Source: Symsagittifera roscoffensis (lineage: Eukaryota > Xenacoelomorpha > Acoela > Convolutidae). From it: a stretch of 64,000 nucleotides of DNA. Within the stretch, counting starts at the first letter, position 1. Each line of letters begins with the position of its first letter. The DNA is taken from positions 24,182,933-24,246,932 of the forward strand of contig NC_087070.1 of NCBI RefSeq assembly GCF_963678635.1, given 5' to 3'. Positions 19,453 to 29,400 of the stretch are shown here, piece by piece. The notes beneath the pieces were generated by a model. It was not told where the DNA came from, made no database searches, and saw only the letters and a program-made list of their open reading frames with translations. Made by a program: the position numbers and the translations under genes.

Positions 19453-22290
19453 CTAAAACAATGTCCACTTGTTTCTGCACGTGATACAATCACAGAATAA
19501 TTGCCACGTGCACGTTGTCATTTCTGAAAATCTCTCGTTTACAAATTTCCACATCGTGTTTAAAATTCTCGTCTTGAGGCCGATTCGTTTATCAAAATGA
19601 ATATATGGTTCTAATCGATTTACAATCCTACTGGTTCTGAAAACGAATTCGTTTCTCGCTTTTTCCGTTCTCACTTTTCGCATCTCAAAAATTTCTATAT
19701 TTCTAGCCCGTGTGGTTCGCCTGTTTAACACTATTTCATTTCGTTCATTAGAATCAAGACTGGCAAGAAGTAAGATGTTATTTAGCTGGATGAACATGGG
19801 CAGGGGTAAAATGTTTAGCAAGCGTAGTTCGTTGATGTACACTCCCGTTTTATTTCCAGTGATCCACCGGATTGCTTTCTTTTGAAATCGCTCCAACTGC
19901 AATTGATCCCCCCTCGATATATGTGTACATGAGAGTCCGTATAATAACACTGGGAGTATTAGTGACTTATACAGGCCTAACTTTACAAACGTATTTATCT
20001 TTGCTGATAGGTTTCTTCTCAGGAGGTACAGTACTTGGTTTGCCTTCTTTAATCTTGTTTCAATGTGTACCTTCCAACTTAAATCGCCCGACACAAAAAT
20101 TCCCAGATCTTTCACAACCATCGATGTTCCAAGCACTACACCAAAAAGCATAGAGTTGGCGTCTCCGCCCCTAAAACTTACTTTTGCACATTTATCTAGT
20201 GCTAATTCCATTTTGTTTTCAGTTACCCACTGCTGAATTTTGTCCAGATCTTCTTGAATTTCAATTGATGTTTTTTTGATGGAAAGTAGTTTAAGATCAT
20301 CCGCAAAAATATATGGTTCAGAGAATTTGAGTACTTCAGGTAGGTCGTTAATAAAAATGCAAAAGAGCAGTGGTCCTAAAAGTGATCCTTGGGGAACACC
20401 ACTAGTGACTTCTAAAACTTTTGAGCTGATATTGTCTACTCGTACAAACTGTTTCCTGTTTTTCAAATAGTCATAGAGTACCTCTAACATGCAGCCTCCT
20501 ATTCCTATAAGTGCAACTTTCTTGAGTAGATCAAAATGCGGAACTTTATCAAAGGCTTTTGCAAAGTCAGTGTAGACTGCTACAATTTCTGCGTTTGAGT
20601 CATTGTCAAGCGCTTCATATATTTCTTTCAGGAAGGAGAGCATGTTTGTCAAAACTGATCTACCTTTAGTAAAACCGTGTTGATGTTTCGTCAAATACCA
20701 GGCAAAGTAAGGGTACAGGTCTTTGTATATACATTTTTCAAGGACTTTGCTGTCAATATTTAATAGCGATACTGGTCGATAGTTGTTCACCAATTTTCGG
20801 TCACCTTTTTTGTGAACAGGAGTAACTGCAGCTGTTTTCCATGAATCAGGTATTTTTCGTAGGCGTTTTACGTTTCTCAAAATTTTGTTCATCGGTTTGC
20901 ATATATTGCGGTTCGTTTTCTGAAAAAAGCTAGGTGGCAACCCATTTGGGCCGCGTGACTTTGTTACGTCCAGAGTTGATAAAATCTCACTTACTGTCTT
21001 TTTCGATATATCAAAATTCGTTAACAAGGGATTTCCAAATTGAATATCTCTAATACTAAAACTTTCTTTAGGATTAAAAACTGAATGAAAGAAGTCGTTT
21101 AGCATGTTGACTTGTTCGTTTGGATTTGTGCTTTCAACTTCATCTTTTATGAGTAACTTAGGAAGACTTGTATGTTTATTCAAGTTCTTTAGGTGTTTAA
21201 AAATTACATTAGTGTTCCGTGTTCTAAACAATTCCTCTTGGTAGTTTTTCCTGTCCACTTCCGATGATTCAGTTACTAAATTTTCAAACAGTTTAACTTG
21301 TTGTCTTCTGTAGTTGGTCGGTTTGAGTATACATGATTGCCGTTTTGTTTGTAACTTTTTGATCAAATTTGAAGTGCTACTTGTTATCCAAGGTGGAAGT
21401 GATTGCCTATGTCTTGTTCTGAGAGGCACAAAACTCTTAATGATTTCATCCAAATATTGGGTGTACTCCTCATGCATTTTGTTAATGTTTGTGTGGCATA
21501 CTGGATCAAATGGGTTCTCGTTTATAAAATTGTTTATTCCTTCAAAATCGGCATTTCCAAAACTTCTAAAATTTTCCAAGTATGGTTTCGGCTCTGATAC
21601 CGTGCATTCAATAGACAACATTATGGCATTGTGATCTGAGCAGTCATAAATCTTGGAAACGTTAAAATCTTGTTCGGCACTTGTATAGCAATTCCGATAG
21701 AAGGCTACGTCTAGTATGTTCTTCACACATGTTGGGAAATCTATCGCCTGCCTAAAGAGTCCATTTTCAAAAATTTGCAGTATTTGGTTTTCTTCCTCGT
21801 CAGTACTGGTGAGGGTGTTCCAGTTTGTTTCTGGGAAATTTAAATCCCCACATAAGAGAAACGGTTTGTTTTTAGGAATGGCTTTGATCAGTTGTTCAAA
21901 TTCATGCACTTTGTATCTGTAATTACTGTTTTTTGGCGGATTGTAGAATGAGCCAATTATCATTTCAGTTTGATGAAGTTTTATACTACATAGCACACAT
22001 GAATCAGGAATGTCATGTTTGGTGGATAAGTCCTCGGTAATTAGACTATTCTTGACAGCTATTAGGCTGCCTCCGTGACAGTTTTTACCACTCACAATAG
22101 CTCTATCAGATCTATAGATGTTATATTCACTTAGAAAAAGCTCTGATGATTGAATATTCTCGTTAAGCCAAGTTTCGCTTAAGCATATGACATTAAAATT
22201 TCCAACTGCAATTGCATTTGCTAGCTTAGTTCTTCTCTCTATGTTGATTAGGCTTCTAGTATTTAGTTGCAGAATGTTGAGGAATCCTAG
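19453..22290 (-). CDS. CR1-like LINE endonuclease-reverse transcriptase
   Basis: The polyprotein carries an apurinic-type endonuclease (EEP family) then an RT. The endonuclease begins right after the ORF1 stop with LNTRSL and the catalytic Glu in CLSETWL, then GDLNFPETNW and the closing SDH in YDCSDHNAIML. The RT has YRPVSLLNIDSKVLEK, HGFTKGRSV, VYTDFAKAFDKVPH (motif A), SGVPQGSLLGPLLF (motif B) and PYIFADDLKLL (motif C, FADD). The first ATG (22095) lies 65 codons in and would remove the endonuclease N-terminus with its catalytic Glu. Translation therefore more likely comes from the in-frame ORF1 through the single TGA at 22291-22293. Length is 945 residues from that stop. No stop or frameshift is present. 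Acts at chromosomal target sites by target-primed reverse transcription. Confidence 0.92.
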   Translation of the reverse strand, partial: LGFLNILQLNTRSLINIERRTKLANAIAVGNFNVICLSETWLNENIQSSELFLSEYNIYRSDRAIVSGKNCHGGSLIAVKNSLITEDLSTKHDIPDSCVLCSIKLHQTEMIIGSFYNPPKNSNYRYKVHEFEQLIKAIPKNKPFLLCGDLNFPETNWNTLTSTDEEENQILQIFENGLFRQAIDFPTCVKNILDVAFYRNCYTSAEQDFNVSKIYDCSDHNAIMLSIECTVSEPKPYLENFRSFGNADFEGINNFINENPFDPVCHTNINKMHEEYTQYLDEIIKSFVPLRTRHRQSLPPWITSSTSNLIKKLQTKRQSCILKPTNYRRQQVKLFENLVTESSEVDRKNYQEELFRTRNTNVIFKHLKNLNKHTSLPKLLIKDEVESTNPNEQVNMLNDFFHSVFNPKESFSIRDIQFGNPLLTNFDISKKTVSEILSTLDVTKSRGPNGLPPSFFQKTNRNICKPMNKILRNVKRLRKIPDSWKTAAVTPVHKKGDRKLVNNYRPVSLLNIDSKVLEKCIYKDLYPYFAWYLTKHQHGFTKGRSVLTNMLSFLKEIYEALDNDSNAEIVAVYTDFAKAFDKVPHFDLLKKVALIGIGGCMLEVLYDYLKNRKQFVRVDNISSKVLEVTSGVPQGSLLGPLLFCIFINDLPEVLKFSEPYIFADDLKLLSIKKTSIEIQEDLDKIQQWVTENKMELALDKCAKVSFRGGDANSMLFGVVLGTSMVVKDLGIFVSGDLSWKVHIETRLKKANQVLYLLRRNLSAKINTFVKLGLYKSLILPVLLYGLSCTHISRGDQLQLERFQKKAIRWITGNKTGVYINELRLLNILPLPMFIQLNNILLLASLDSNERNEIVLNRRTTRARNIEIFEMRKVRTEKARNEFVFRTSRIVNRLEPYIHFDKRIGLKTRILNTMWKFVNERFSEMTTCTWQLFCDCITCRNKWTLF

Positions 22291-22293
22291 TCA
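22287..22293 (-). promoter_or_regulatory. Stop codon in readthrough context (TGA CTAG)
   Basis: On the minus strand the junction between ORF1 and EN-RT reads CAT TGA CTA GGA. UGA followed by CUA(G) is the established leaky context used by alphaviruses and some animal genes. The two frames are the same, with no other stop between them. Confidence 0.65.
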
Positions 22294-23187
22294 ATGCTGG
22301 GGTTCCTGAACTTCAGTGTCAATAGTTACTTTCACACCATCATTGAACAATTCTAGATTCCTTATTTTCAGCTTTTCGCGAGGAACGCCTTCATCTAGTA
22401 GTTGTCTTCGTTTCTTAAGGATTTCGTTCTCTTTAATTGCACTCTCTTTGGTCAATGCTGGTAGCAGGTAGACCTCTTTTTCGACCAATTGTTCTCGCTT
22501 TTCTCGGCTTTTTGCTAGTACTAGTCGTGCTTCATGTTCGCTAGGTACAGTTACCAGCAGTGTTCTTGGCTTCATTCGATTACGATCAAATTTTCCCAGT
22601 CGTTTTAGTTCTATTATTTTCGGCTTCACTCCAATTATGTCTAGTATTTCGTTTACTTCGTCATTTGTTGGGACAAGGTTTTCTCCTTTTGTTTTCTCAG
22701 GGTCCTCTTTGACCCCTTGTATCCTAAAACTTTGATTTATGTTGTGATCAGAGTTAGATCTGGCAGCATGTTGAGTGGTTTGAGCTTGATTTATCCGGGT
22801 GGTGGTTTCAGCAGCTACAACGGCACTATAAGTTTTTTCCACTTTATCGCATGTCGTTTTCATTGCATTTCCAATTTTTTGATCTACTAAATCGGTAAGT
22901 CTTCTTTCCATGCTTTTAAGGCTTTCAGTTACATCAATGTTTGAGAGCTTCTCGTCTATGTTGGCCAGGGTTTTGCATCTTATAAAGTTGTCTCGTTCAT
23001 TATTTTGCACACAAGTATTACAAAGCAACATGACATTCGGCCCTAGTTCTTTTATTCCATTTATGGCCACTAGAGACAACCCAACACAAGTTGGTTCCAA
23101 ATGCATTTGAGCGTTGCATGCGACACAAGTGTATGTTTTCTCGTTGCTGGCAAAGCCTCTTTTACATGTTTTGCAGTTTTTGCCCAT
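22291..23187 (-). CDS. CR1-like LINE ORF1 protein (PHD finger plus RRM-like domain)
   Basis: 298 residues. Residues 1-60 have a PHD-like zinc finger (CKTCKRGF, CVACNAQMH, CVG, LLCNTC). Residues 65-120 are helical. From about 150 there is an RNA-binding region of the type found in LINE ORF1 proteins (IQGVKEDPEKT, IIELKRLGKF, RTLLVTVPSEHEARLVLA). The protein is expected to coat the element RNA. The stop is TGA followed by CTAG, in the same frame as the endonuclease-RT that begins immediately after, so a fraction of ribosomes may read through to make a fusion. The start ATG at 23187 follows a spacer of about 150 bp after the esterase frame. Confidence 0.88.
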   Translation of the reverse strand: MGKNCKTCKRGFASNEKTYTCVACNAQMHLEPTCVGLSLVAINGIKELGPNVMLLCNTCVQNNERDNFIRCKTLANIDEKLSNIDVTESLKSMERRLTDLVDQKIGNAMKTTCDKVEKTYSAVVAAETTTRINQAQTTQHAARSNSDHNINQSFRIQGVKEDPEKTKGENLVPTNDEVNEILDIIGVKPKIIELKRLGKFDRNRMKPRTLLVTVPSEHEARLVLAKSREKREQLVEKEVYLLPALTKESAIKENEILKKRRQLLDEGVPREKLKIRNLELFNDGVKVTIDTEVQEPQH

Positions 23188-23335
23188 TTTTGCTTATACT
23201 ATGGATAGAAAAACAGTTAAGCCTGGTGGTTCCCGAAAAGGGGAGGCCTGTGGCTCACTCAGGGGAAAAGAAGAAATAGACAAACCTGGTGGTTCCCGAA
23301 AAGGGGAGGCCTGCGGTTCACTATTTCTACTTACG
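23188..23335 (-). repeat. Inter-ORF spacer with a duplicated segment
   Basis: A segment of about 40 bp (CCTGGTGGTTCCCGAAAAGG and GGAGGCCTG) occurs at about 23220-23258 and again 64 bp on, at about 23284-23322. It lies between the esterase stop and the ORF1 start. It could serve in re-initiation or be a simple duplication. Confidence 0.8.
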
Positions 23336-23929
23336 TTAATAGGGGCACTGACAGTTCTTGAAACGACACTCGTAATATACCAGATGTCCTTCTGTATTGC
23401 AGATGTTCGAATGTTTATCGTATAAGATTTTATTCTTGAGAATACTTTTAATGCCCTTCAGACCTTCTTCACTGAGGTGCACTTCGTCAGTTTTCAAATG
23501 ATATGAGCTGTGGATTTTTTCACTCACTCCTCTAAACTTCCAAGTTCCTTTTATCTTTCTTAGGAATTCGTTTATTTTTGCAGATCGAGCTCGGTTCTCA
23601 CTACGATGAGGGATTCCGATGACGAAAACTTTTCTGGCTCGTTCACACAGCTCCTCGGCTAGCTTCGACAGTTCTTCAGCAATGTCGCCTGCAGGTATAC
23701 TGGAGGGGTCTTTTCCGTTGAAGGCGTCGTTTCCGCCGATGAGCAGAGCGATGATGTTGAATTTGTCTTTCTCGGGTAAGAAGTTTTGGACCGCACCAAT
23801 TCGGGCCCCAGGTAGGGACAAGATATTGAAATTTGGAAAATCAAGATGGCGTGCTTGAGAATCCGCAATCAGGAGATTTTTTGAAGATGATGTCTTGAGC
23901 AAGTGATATCTTCTGTCGGACAATTTCAT
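23336..23929 (-). CDS. LINE-encoded SGNH-type esterase
   Basis: 197 residues. The blocks of SGNH hydrolases appear in order: LLIADSQARHLD (catalytic Ser block, residues 19-30), a Gly-containing SLPGARIG turn, LLIGGNDAF (Asn block, about residue 62), and DEVHLSEEG (Asp and His block, about residues 149-157). CR1-group ORF1 proteins often carry such an esterase, whose role in transposition is unclear; a lipid or membrane link has been proposed. The frame differs from that of ORF1, so it is a separate cistron. The start at 23929 is the first ATG, with GCG before it. Confidence 0.85.
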   Translation of the reverse strand: MKLSDRRYHLLKTSSSKNLLIADSQARHLDFPNFNILSLPGARIGAVQNFLPEKDKFNIIALLIGGNDAFNGKDPSSIPAGDIAEELSKLAEELCERARKVFVIGIPHRSENRARSAKINEFLRKIKGTWKFRGVSEKIHSSYHLKTDEVHLSEEGLKGIKSILKNKILYDKHSNICNTEGHLVYYECRFKNCQCPY

Positions 23930-24027
23930 CGCGGGGCAACCATTGCTACCCCGGTAAACATTTCAACTATCTGAAACTATTTAATAAGTTTATCACAACA
24001 ATTAGGCCAGGGTTTTGCTGAACTATA

Positions 24028-24741
24028 CTGAACTATAGAAGCTGCGCCCCAACTCAGTATAAGCGTAGTGTTATCCAAGGCACTGTACACAGGGTTTTTA
24101 GGAGTACATCTAGCTGGGAGCAATTTGATAAGGCTATGGAAACTAATAGGGCGCAATGGCTGACAAATCAGTACCCTGAAAATTGGTCCGCAAAGGTGGC
24201 TTCAGACGCCTTGTGCAAGATCATCGAGGGTAAAGGCAAGCCCCTGGATAGTGACAGGGGTTTGTCAGTTCAATCACCAAAGGATGAGAAGCCCCCAATG
24301 CTGATGGTGCAATATAGAGGTAACCAGAGCCAATATTTTGCTAACAGGTTACGAAAATTAACGAACGTTCAAGTGGTTTTCACCACAAGAAAACTACAAT
24401 CATGTTTACCATCACTGAAGTCAGCATTTTCTAATGACCTCAAGTCAAGAGTGGTTTATAAACTGTCATGTAGTGGATGCACTTCCACCTATGTCGGACA
24501 AACTGTTCGACATTTGACCACTAGAATTGAGGAACATAGGAAAGCAGACTCACCGGTAGGCCTCCACCTTCAGCAATGCCAACTTGAGGGAAATAGCGCA
24601 GATCTTAGTTGGGAAATTATAGATAGGTCAAACAACCAAACAAAATTGCTAACACTAGAGGCAATACATATCAGGAAAGAGAAACCGGGCTTGAACACGC
24701 GCGATGAGTTTACGAGCAGGGAGTTAACACTGAAAATTTAG
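24028..24741 (+). pseudogene. PLE C-terminal half with GIY-YIG endonuclease
   Basis: Continues the PLE after the LINE. The first residues (LNYRSCAPTQYKRSV, then HRVFRSTSSWEQFDKA) are the post-RT block of PLEs. The GIY-YIG domain begins at about 24450 with VVYKLSCSGCTSTYVGQTVR, in which VYKL and TYVG stand for GIY and YIG, and the basic helix TTRIEEHRK carries the conserved Arg and Glu environment. It ends with HIRKEKPGLNTRDE and a stop at 24739-24741. GIY-YIG nicks target DNA for PLE retrotransposition. This half is intact, but it is severed from the RT. Confidence 0.9.
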
Positions 24742-25068
24742 TCCCAAAATATTTTTGGTTTTTTATTCAAAACGTACATGTCTAAATCGAAATTATGACT
24801 CAGAAACTTCCAGACAAATTAATTTCAAAATGTTTAATTAATTTTAGAGGTTAAAAGTATTTTAATCTGAATAGTAATTTAGAGGTCAACTGTGATTGGC
24901 TAATTTTTTATCATGATGGTTTAGAACCAAATTGTATGTGATTTATTGTAAATAACATTTGTAAATTGATGTTTTATCGTCATTTAGAGTAGTTTATTGT
25001 AAAAATCCTGACGATGCACATAGTAGCGAAAACGTTTGAAATTTACTTTTTAGTAAAAATTTCTTCTT
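24742..25068 (+). other. PLE 3'UTR
   Basis: AT-rich and nearly identical in layout to the truncated copy at 12822-13150, with small differences that date their separation. It ends in AAATTTCTTC. Confidence 0.8.
24978..25034 (+). ncRNA. Hammerhead-ribozyme-like motif in full PLE
   Basis: CGTC at 24978-24981, CTGACGA at 25008-25014 and GCGAAAACG at 25026-25034 follow the box order of a hammerhead open at stem III. Cleavage would fall after the C at 24981. As in the other copy, the GAAA box has an extra A and stem I pairs poorly. It is kept in two independent copies, which supports a family feature over chance. Confidence 0.5.
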
Positions 25069-25369
25069 TTTGACTTTCAAAAAATACCCTCCTAAATCTG
25101 ACTTTTATTTATCTATCGATAGGACGCGAGTTGTGGGAAGCTCCCCTGCTCACACGGCTCTGCCTAATTTTTTTAAATGAAAAGTCATGGCCTTAGGAAT
25201 AGCTAACATAGTGATTTTTTTAACGTCTTTCAAACTTACTTTTCTCAAAAACTACCCTCTCAAATCTGCTATTTTGGGCTCAATAGAGAGAACGCTATAA
25301 TTTTTTACTCTGAAACTAAAACTGAACCCTACCAGGACCTCTTGAAAAATCTTAAATAAACTCAAACAC
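25069..25369 (+). repeat. Dispersed repeat of the CTCAAAAACTACCCTC family
   Basis: Two related pieces start near 25075 and 25248 (CTCAAAAACTACCCTCTCAA). Similar sequence occurs at 16872 and 55790. A GATAGGACGCGAGTTGTGGG stretch follows the first piece. Confidence 0.6.
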
Positions 25370-25567
25370 GACAAAGAATGCTTTACTTTTATTTTTTTAA
25401 ATCGTTTTTTCAATTTCTTCAATTGTTCAAACTTGCATTGTTCGAAGTTCTGTTTACTAATTTGGTTAGCGTCATGGTGCACTCATACTGTAATTATTGT
25501 ATTGTAAGTGGTGCGTAGCTCTGCTTCGCCCCTGTTTTAAACAATAAGGAGACAAGGACTGACAGAA
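25370..25567 (+). repeat. Direct repeat copy 2 (pair at 14641-14835)
   Basis: Nearly the same as 14641-14835, including the GGTTAGCGTCATGGTGCACT stretch and a hairpin (GCGTAGCTCTGCTTCGC). Confidence 0.85.
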
Positions 25568-25641
25568 GCCGACGCACGCGACCGAAAATTCTGGCGCTCG
25601 AAGATTCAGGATCGCCCTGCCGACCCTGTTTGAACTGGATA

Positions 25642-25933
25642 AGGGGTTCTTATGCACTAAACGGCCCAAAATCGAAATTTCTACATCGTAAGCAGGAAAT
25701 TATGCGATCGAATTTGATTGGGTAATTTTAGCCAATCAAATTCAACTTAGACGGTCAGGCTTTCCGATCAACCTTTCCAGGCGATAAAAATATTAGCAGA
25801 ATTATTTCATTTGAAATGGCAGAAAATGTCGATGAAACTTAATTGTCTAATTAGCCAATCAAATTAAACCACATTAATTTCAGTTCAACAGATGTAGAAA
25901 TAATGATTTTGGGCCGTTTAGTGCATAAGACCC
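25642..25933. mobile_element. MITE with about 40-bp terminal inverted repeats
   Basis: The terminal repeats match from GGTTCTTATGCACTAAACGG inwards to CTACATC, and in reverse at 25890-25933. GGATA flanks both ends (25637-25641 and 25934-25938), a likely 5-bp target duplication. The interior has no coding capacity and holds further copies of AGCCAATCAAATT. Confidence 0.85.
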
Positions 25934-26370
25934 GGATAGGGTGGCAATTATGAGAATAACGTTGAATAATTGCAAGAATCTATAAGCTAATTTGAAATTA
26001 CTTCACACTTACGTCTTAGCAAAAACTGACTGTCTAATACTTTGGATTATTTTCGACCACTTGAAAACTTTTCTTGTTCCTAAAATAGTACATAAAATGA
26101 GTAGGTGTTAAGTCCCGCAGACGATGGCTTTGGGCGTAGCTACCACAACAACAGTAGGTGTTAGGTCAAATCAATGTTTAGTCTGCTAGTTTGACGCTGC
26201 TGCATTTCAGTTTGCCAATGAAATTAGAATGAAATTTCTTCTCTGGGCGCTCAATTTGATTAGTTTTACCGTACAATTTAACGAAAATATCTGATGTGAA
26301 AGCGGACAATTGTTCATGCTTGCTGCAAATTTTGGAGCAGCTTTGCTGTCAACCTTCTGTATAGGCTTCG

Positions 26371-26479
26371 ATGGATTCATTAAAACATCAACGAGACACA
26401 ATTGAATCCTTGATAAGTTTTTACAACGATGACAGGTTCTGTGATGTTACAATTATTTGCGGTGGCAATGAAGAAAGAG
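26371..26479 (+). CDS. Kelch gene exon 1 (BTB start)
   Basis: Codes for 36 residues plus one base (phase 1). It ends in the BTB opening FYNDDRFCDVTIICGG followed by NEER and donor GTTATA. It is preceded by TTCTGTATAG, an acceptor-like site. Confidence 0.85.
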
Positions 26480-29400
26480 GTTATAATGTGATTCATTCCT
26501 TTTTGTTTTTGCTGGGTCTAGAACAACAAGCCGACGGGATTTAAGGCCAAAATTTGAACTTTTTAAGCATCTCAAAACACTATAGTTTCATCTGTTAGAT
26601 GTTATTTTTGAAAAATTAAGGCCAATTTAGTCCATTATAAGCATATTTGTACCCTTAGGACAATGCACCCTTAGGAATGGCATCCATAGTTTACATCAGC
26701 CGGGTTTTGAAATGAATAACTTATAAACACAAAAAGCACTTTCAACAATTTCTTAATTTTTAACCTCCCTAACTAATTTTTATGAAAAAAGCAAAAAACT
26801 GGTTAAAGAAAGATCATGAAAGTGAGAAATTCTTCGAACCAGTCTTCAAATTAATTATATTGTATGATTTTTTGAGAAAATGTTTGGCTTGAAGTCCCTA
26901 ATTTTACAATTCGGCTAGAAGTCCCGTCGGCTTCATGTCCGGTACCCGTTTTTTTTTTTAAAAAATTGACATCTACGGGGCAGTAGAACAGTGCCGATGT
27001 ACAATAGTGCCAAAAATTATTTTGAATAATTTTTTTGTTTCATCTCAGATCCATGACAGATGCGACTTAAATGGACAATGTGAAAATACAAAATGGTCAC
27101 TTTAATTGATGCCGCTTTTCAAACAAACATAAATTCCCCAAGCGTGGCGATTTTTCTGAACAAATATTTTTCTCAACAACTAATTAAATCAGCAAATTGT
27201 CGCAAGTTAATTCAACAAGTTTTTTTCTCGGGTTCACTCCAACACAAAACAGGACTCACGCAAAACTGCCAACGATACAAAAAAAAGAAAGAACTGAAGT
27301 TTCCCAAAACATTGTCAAGTTGAACAAATTTTCAGTTTCGGTGAACGCCCCATCTCTGCTAGTGCTTTTAAGCACGAAAACAAGATATTATCGCATTGAG
27401 GCATGTAATTTTTCGACACGACTTACAAAAAGTTCTGTGTCGAGAAAAACTGGTCTGAATTCTTTCGTTCTTCAGCCTAAATAGATAAAGACTGACAGGA
27501 ATTTGATTAGAGGATGACCAATTTTACTATAATTTAAGGTAAAATTAGCTATTAGTTTTTTCACGATAAATTGAACAACTTCTCCAGCACTAATTCTGCC
27601 AGTGCTAGTTAAATTAGGTATTATTTAAAAAATACTTCTTTCTTATTTTTTTTTTAACTTGGATCAGTGTAGTCGGAATTTTCTGTGCCATTATTGTCGA
27701 TTGAATAGCAAAAAATTTTGGTTCCGATCCTTCTTTGAGTGTGTTTTAGTTTTTTTCTTTTTCCTACCATTGAAAATGAGGAAGAACTTTGTGTTCGGTA
27801 TTTTAGTTTATTTAGTGTTTTCAGTTTGCTTTTTTGTTTTCCACGCAAAATCAGGTACTACAATTAATCATCGGACAGGGCTGAGTGATATATCACATTG
27901 AAACCCTTTTAGTCATTCAAAAAAATATAAAAAAATTTAGAAAAAATCTTTCACGATTTTTGTTTGTTTTTCTAGTCATTTTTCGGCTTAAACTGTTGTC
28001 CATCTTGTCAATTTTACGAAGTGTCGAATATGCTAAAGTTGTAAAATAAAGTACCACGCAAAATGAGGTACCACAAGCAATCATCGGTCTGGGTTGAGTG
28101 ATATATCATATTAAAGCCCTTCCAGTCGTGTTTCGAACGGCATATAAAACGGTTGGCTGTTTTAAAACAGGGGGGTTTTAAAACATGTTTTAAAACAGGT
28201 GTTTTGTATTCATGTTTTTAATTATTGTTTTATATTACGTCATACTGCAACAATATGAAGCAAGCTTTATGTTTGTAAGCATTGTATGTTTGAATATGAA
28301 GTCTAAGTAGCTAAGCATGCATTTTGCTTGCGTGCCCTTAACCTGTGACGTATCACTTTTATGTTTTACCATGGCCTAAGTTTTGCCTATTTAAGTTTTT
28401 CTTAATTGAAGTTTCAAATTGGTTCCAAGTTTTTTGTCAGCCAAGAATGTGTGGCATAATTCTGACAAAGTACTTAAAAATCTGAATTTTATACGTTTTA
28501 AAACGTATAAAATCTGAATTTTATACGTTTTAAAACGTTTTAAACGTTTTTTTATTTAAAAAACTTGTTTAAAACCCAACCCTGATATAAAAATTCTTCC
28601 AGCGTCGAGAAAAACCGGATTGAAATTTTTTGATTAAGGCGGTCGAAAAAAGTTTGCCTGCTTCCCCTAGTGCTTCTCTTGCAATTTTTTAAAAAATTTA
28701 TTTAAATTTTGTTTGCAAAAATCTAATTCACTGAATTTGTACGCGTTTGTGTAGTTTTATCATCACACGACGTACAAAAAAAAAAGAAACCACCTTTAAG
28801 CAAAAATAGTTTTTATTCTGAGAAACTGGTCATAGCCGTCTGTGCTACCGTGTTTAACATAAAATTGTCTAACTCGGCATTTTTCTCAGCATTCGCCTCA
28901 TTATCGGACGGCTATTTTTGAAGCTTTTGTTGTTGTTCCACATGTGATACGAAGCTCCGCTTCGCATCCAGGCAGTGAAAATTGTGTGCTGGGCTGGTTT
29001 GCTCTGTTATGTATGTTGTTTTTGAGAGTTGATTTTTGTTTTGTGTTCCACAGTCTTTTTTACCAGGCTGGGAGACTGCATTGCGAAAGACCCAATAATT
29101 CAATGAAAAACCTTCCTCGTCGACGAAAAAAAAATTTACTGATTTTTTTTCCAGGCGTTAGCGAAGTGAACCAAATAGTTAATTATAATCCATCCTCGTC
29201 TGAAGCTCCCAATTTTCATTTCCAGCTCATAACAGTGAAACAATGCGATGATGTTCTTGGAAACTAATTATCAGAAAACCTCTAGGATCTTCCACCGTAC
29301 CTGCTTGAGCAGAATCCATGGCCAATAATTAGTCGTTTCAAACCTTACCTTGTTTTTTTATACCCGTATAGATGAGAATATGTTTCCATCATAATGAAGA

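Larger units (their letters stand above)
19373..24027 (-). mobile_element. CR1-like LINE with intact reading frames, inserted in the PLE
   Basis: On the minus strand the element runs from about 24000 (5') to a (CAA)n tail, seen as GTT repeats at 19375-19406. It carries an esterase frame (23336-23929), an ORF1 frame (22291-23187) and an EN-RT frame (19453-22290). CR1-group LINEs end in short tandem repeats and not poly(A), and many carry an esterase or PHD in ORF1. No disabling mutation is visible in any frame. The right border has a 10-bp tandem, CTGAACTATA, at 24018-24037 where the PLE reading resumes. A clean target duplication is not evident. Confidence 0.88.
17100..25068 (+). mobile_element. 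Penelope-like element, split by a CR1-like LINE insertion
   Basis: The coding parts are an N-terminal region and PLE-type reverse transcriptase (17452-19376) and a GIY-YIG endonuclease (24028-24741). They are separated by a LINE in opposite orientation at 19373-24027. With the LINE removed the two halves are adjacent, and the motif TDTGTI at the left border joins the block starting LNYRSCAPTQYKR on the right, as in other PLEs. The 3' end at about 25068 is set by the truncated copy at 12660-13150. The 5' end is less clear because of the tandem repeats. A CTTTTTGACTTT stretch occurs near 17154 and after 25069 and may be the target duplication. Confidence 0.87.

Noticed and set aside
19872-21634. 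Plus-strand frames across the LINE
   Set aside because: They are shadows of the intact minus-strand endonuclease-RT frame.
27093-27484. Frames inside kelch intron 1
   Set aside because: No domain and no consistent splice sites; the kelch gene model is complete without them.
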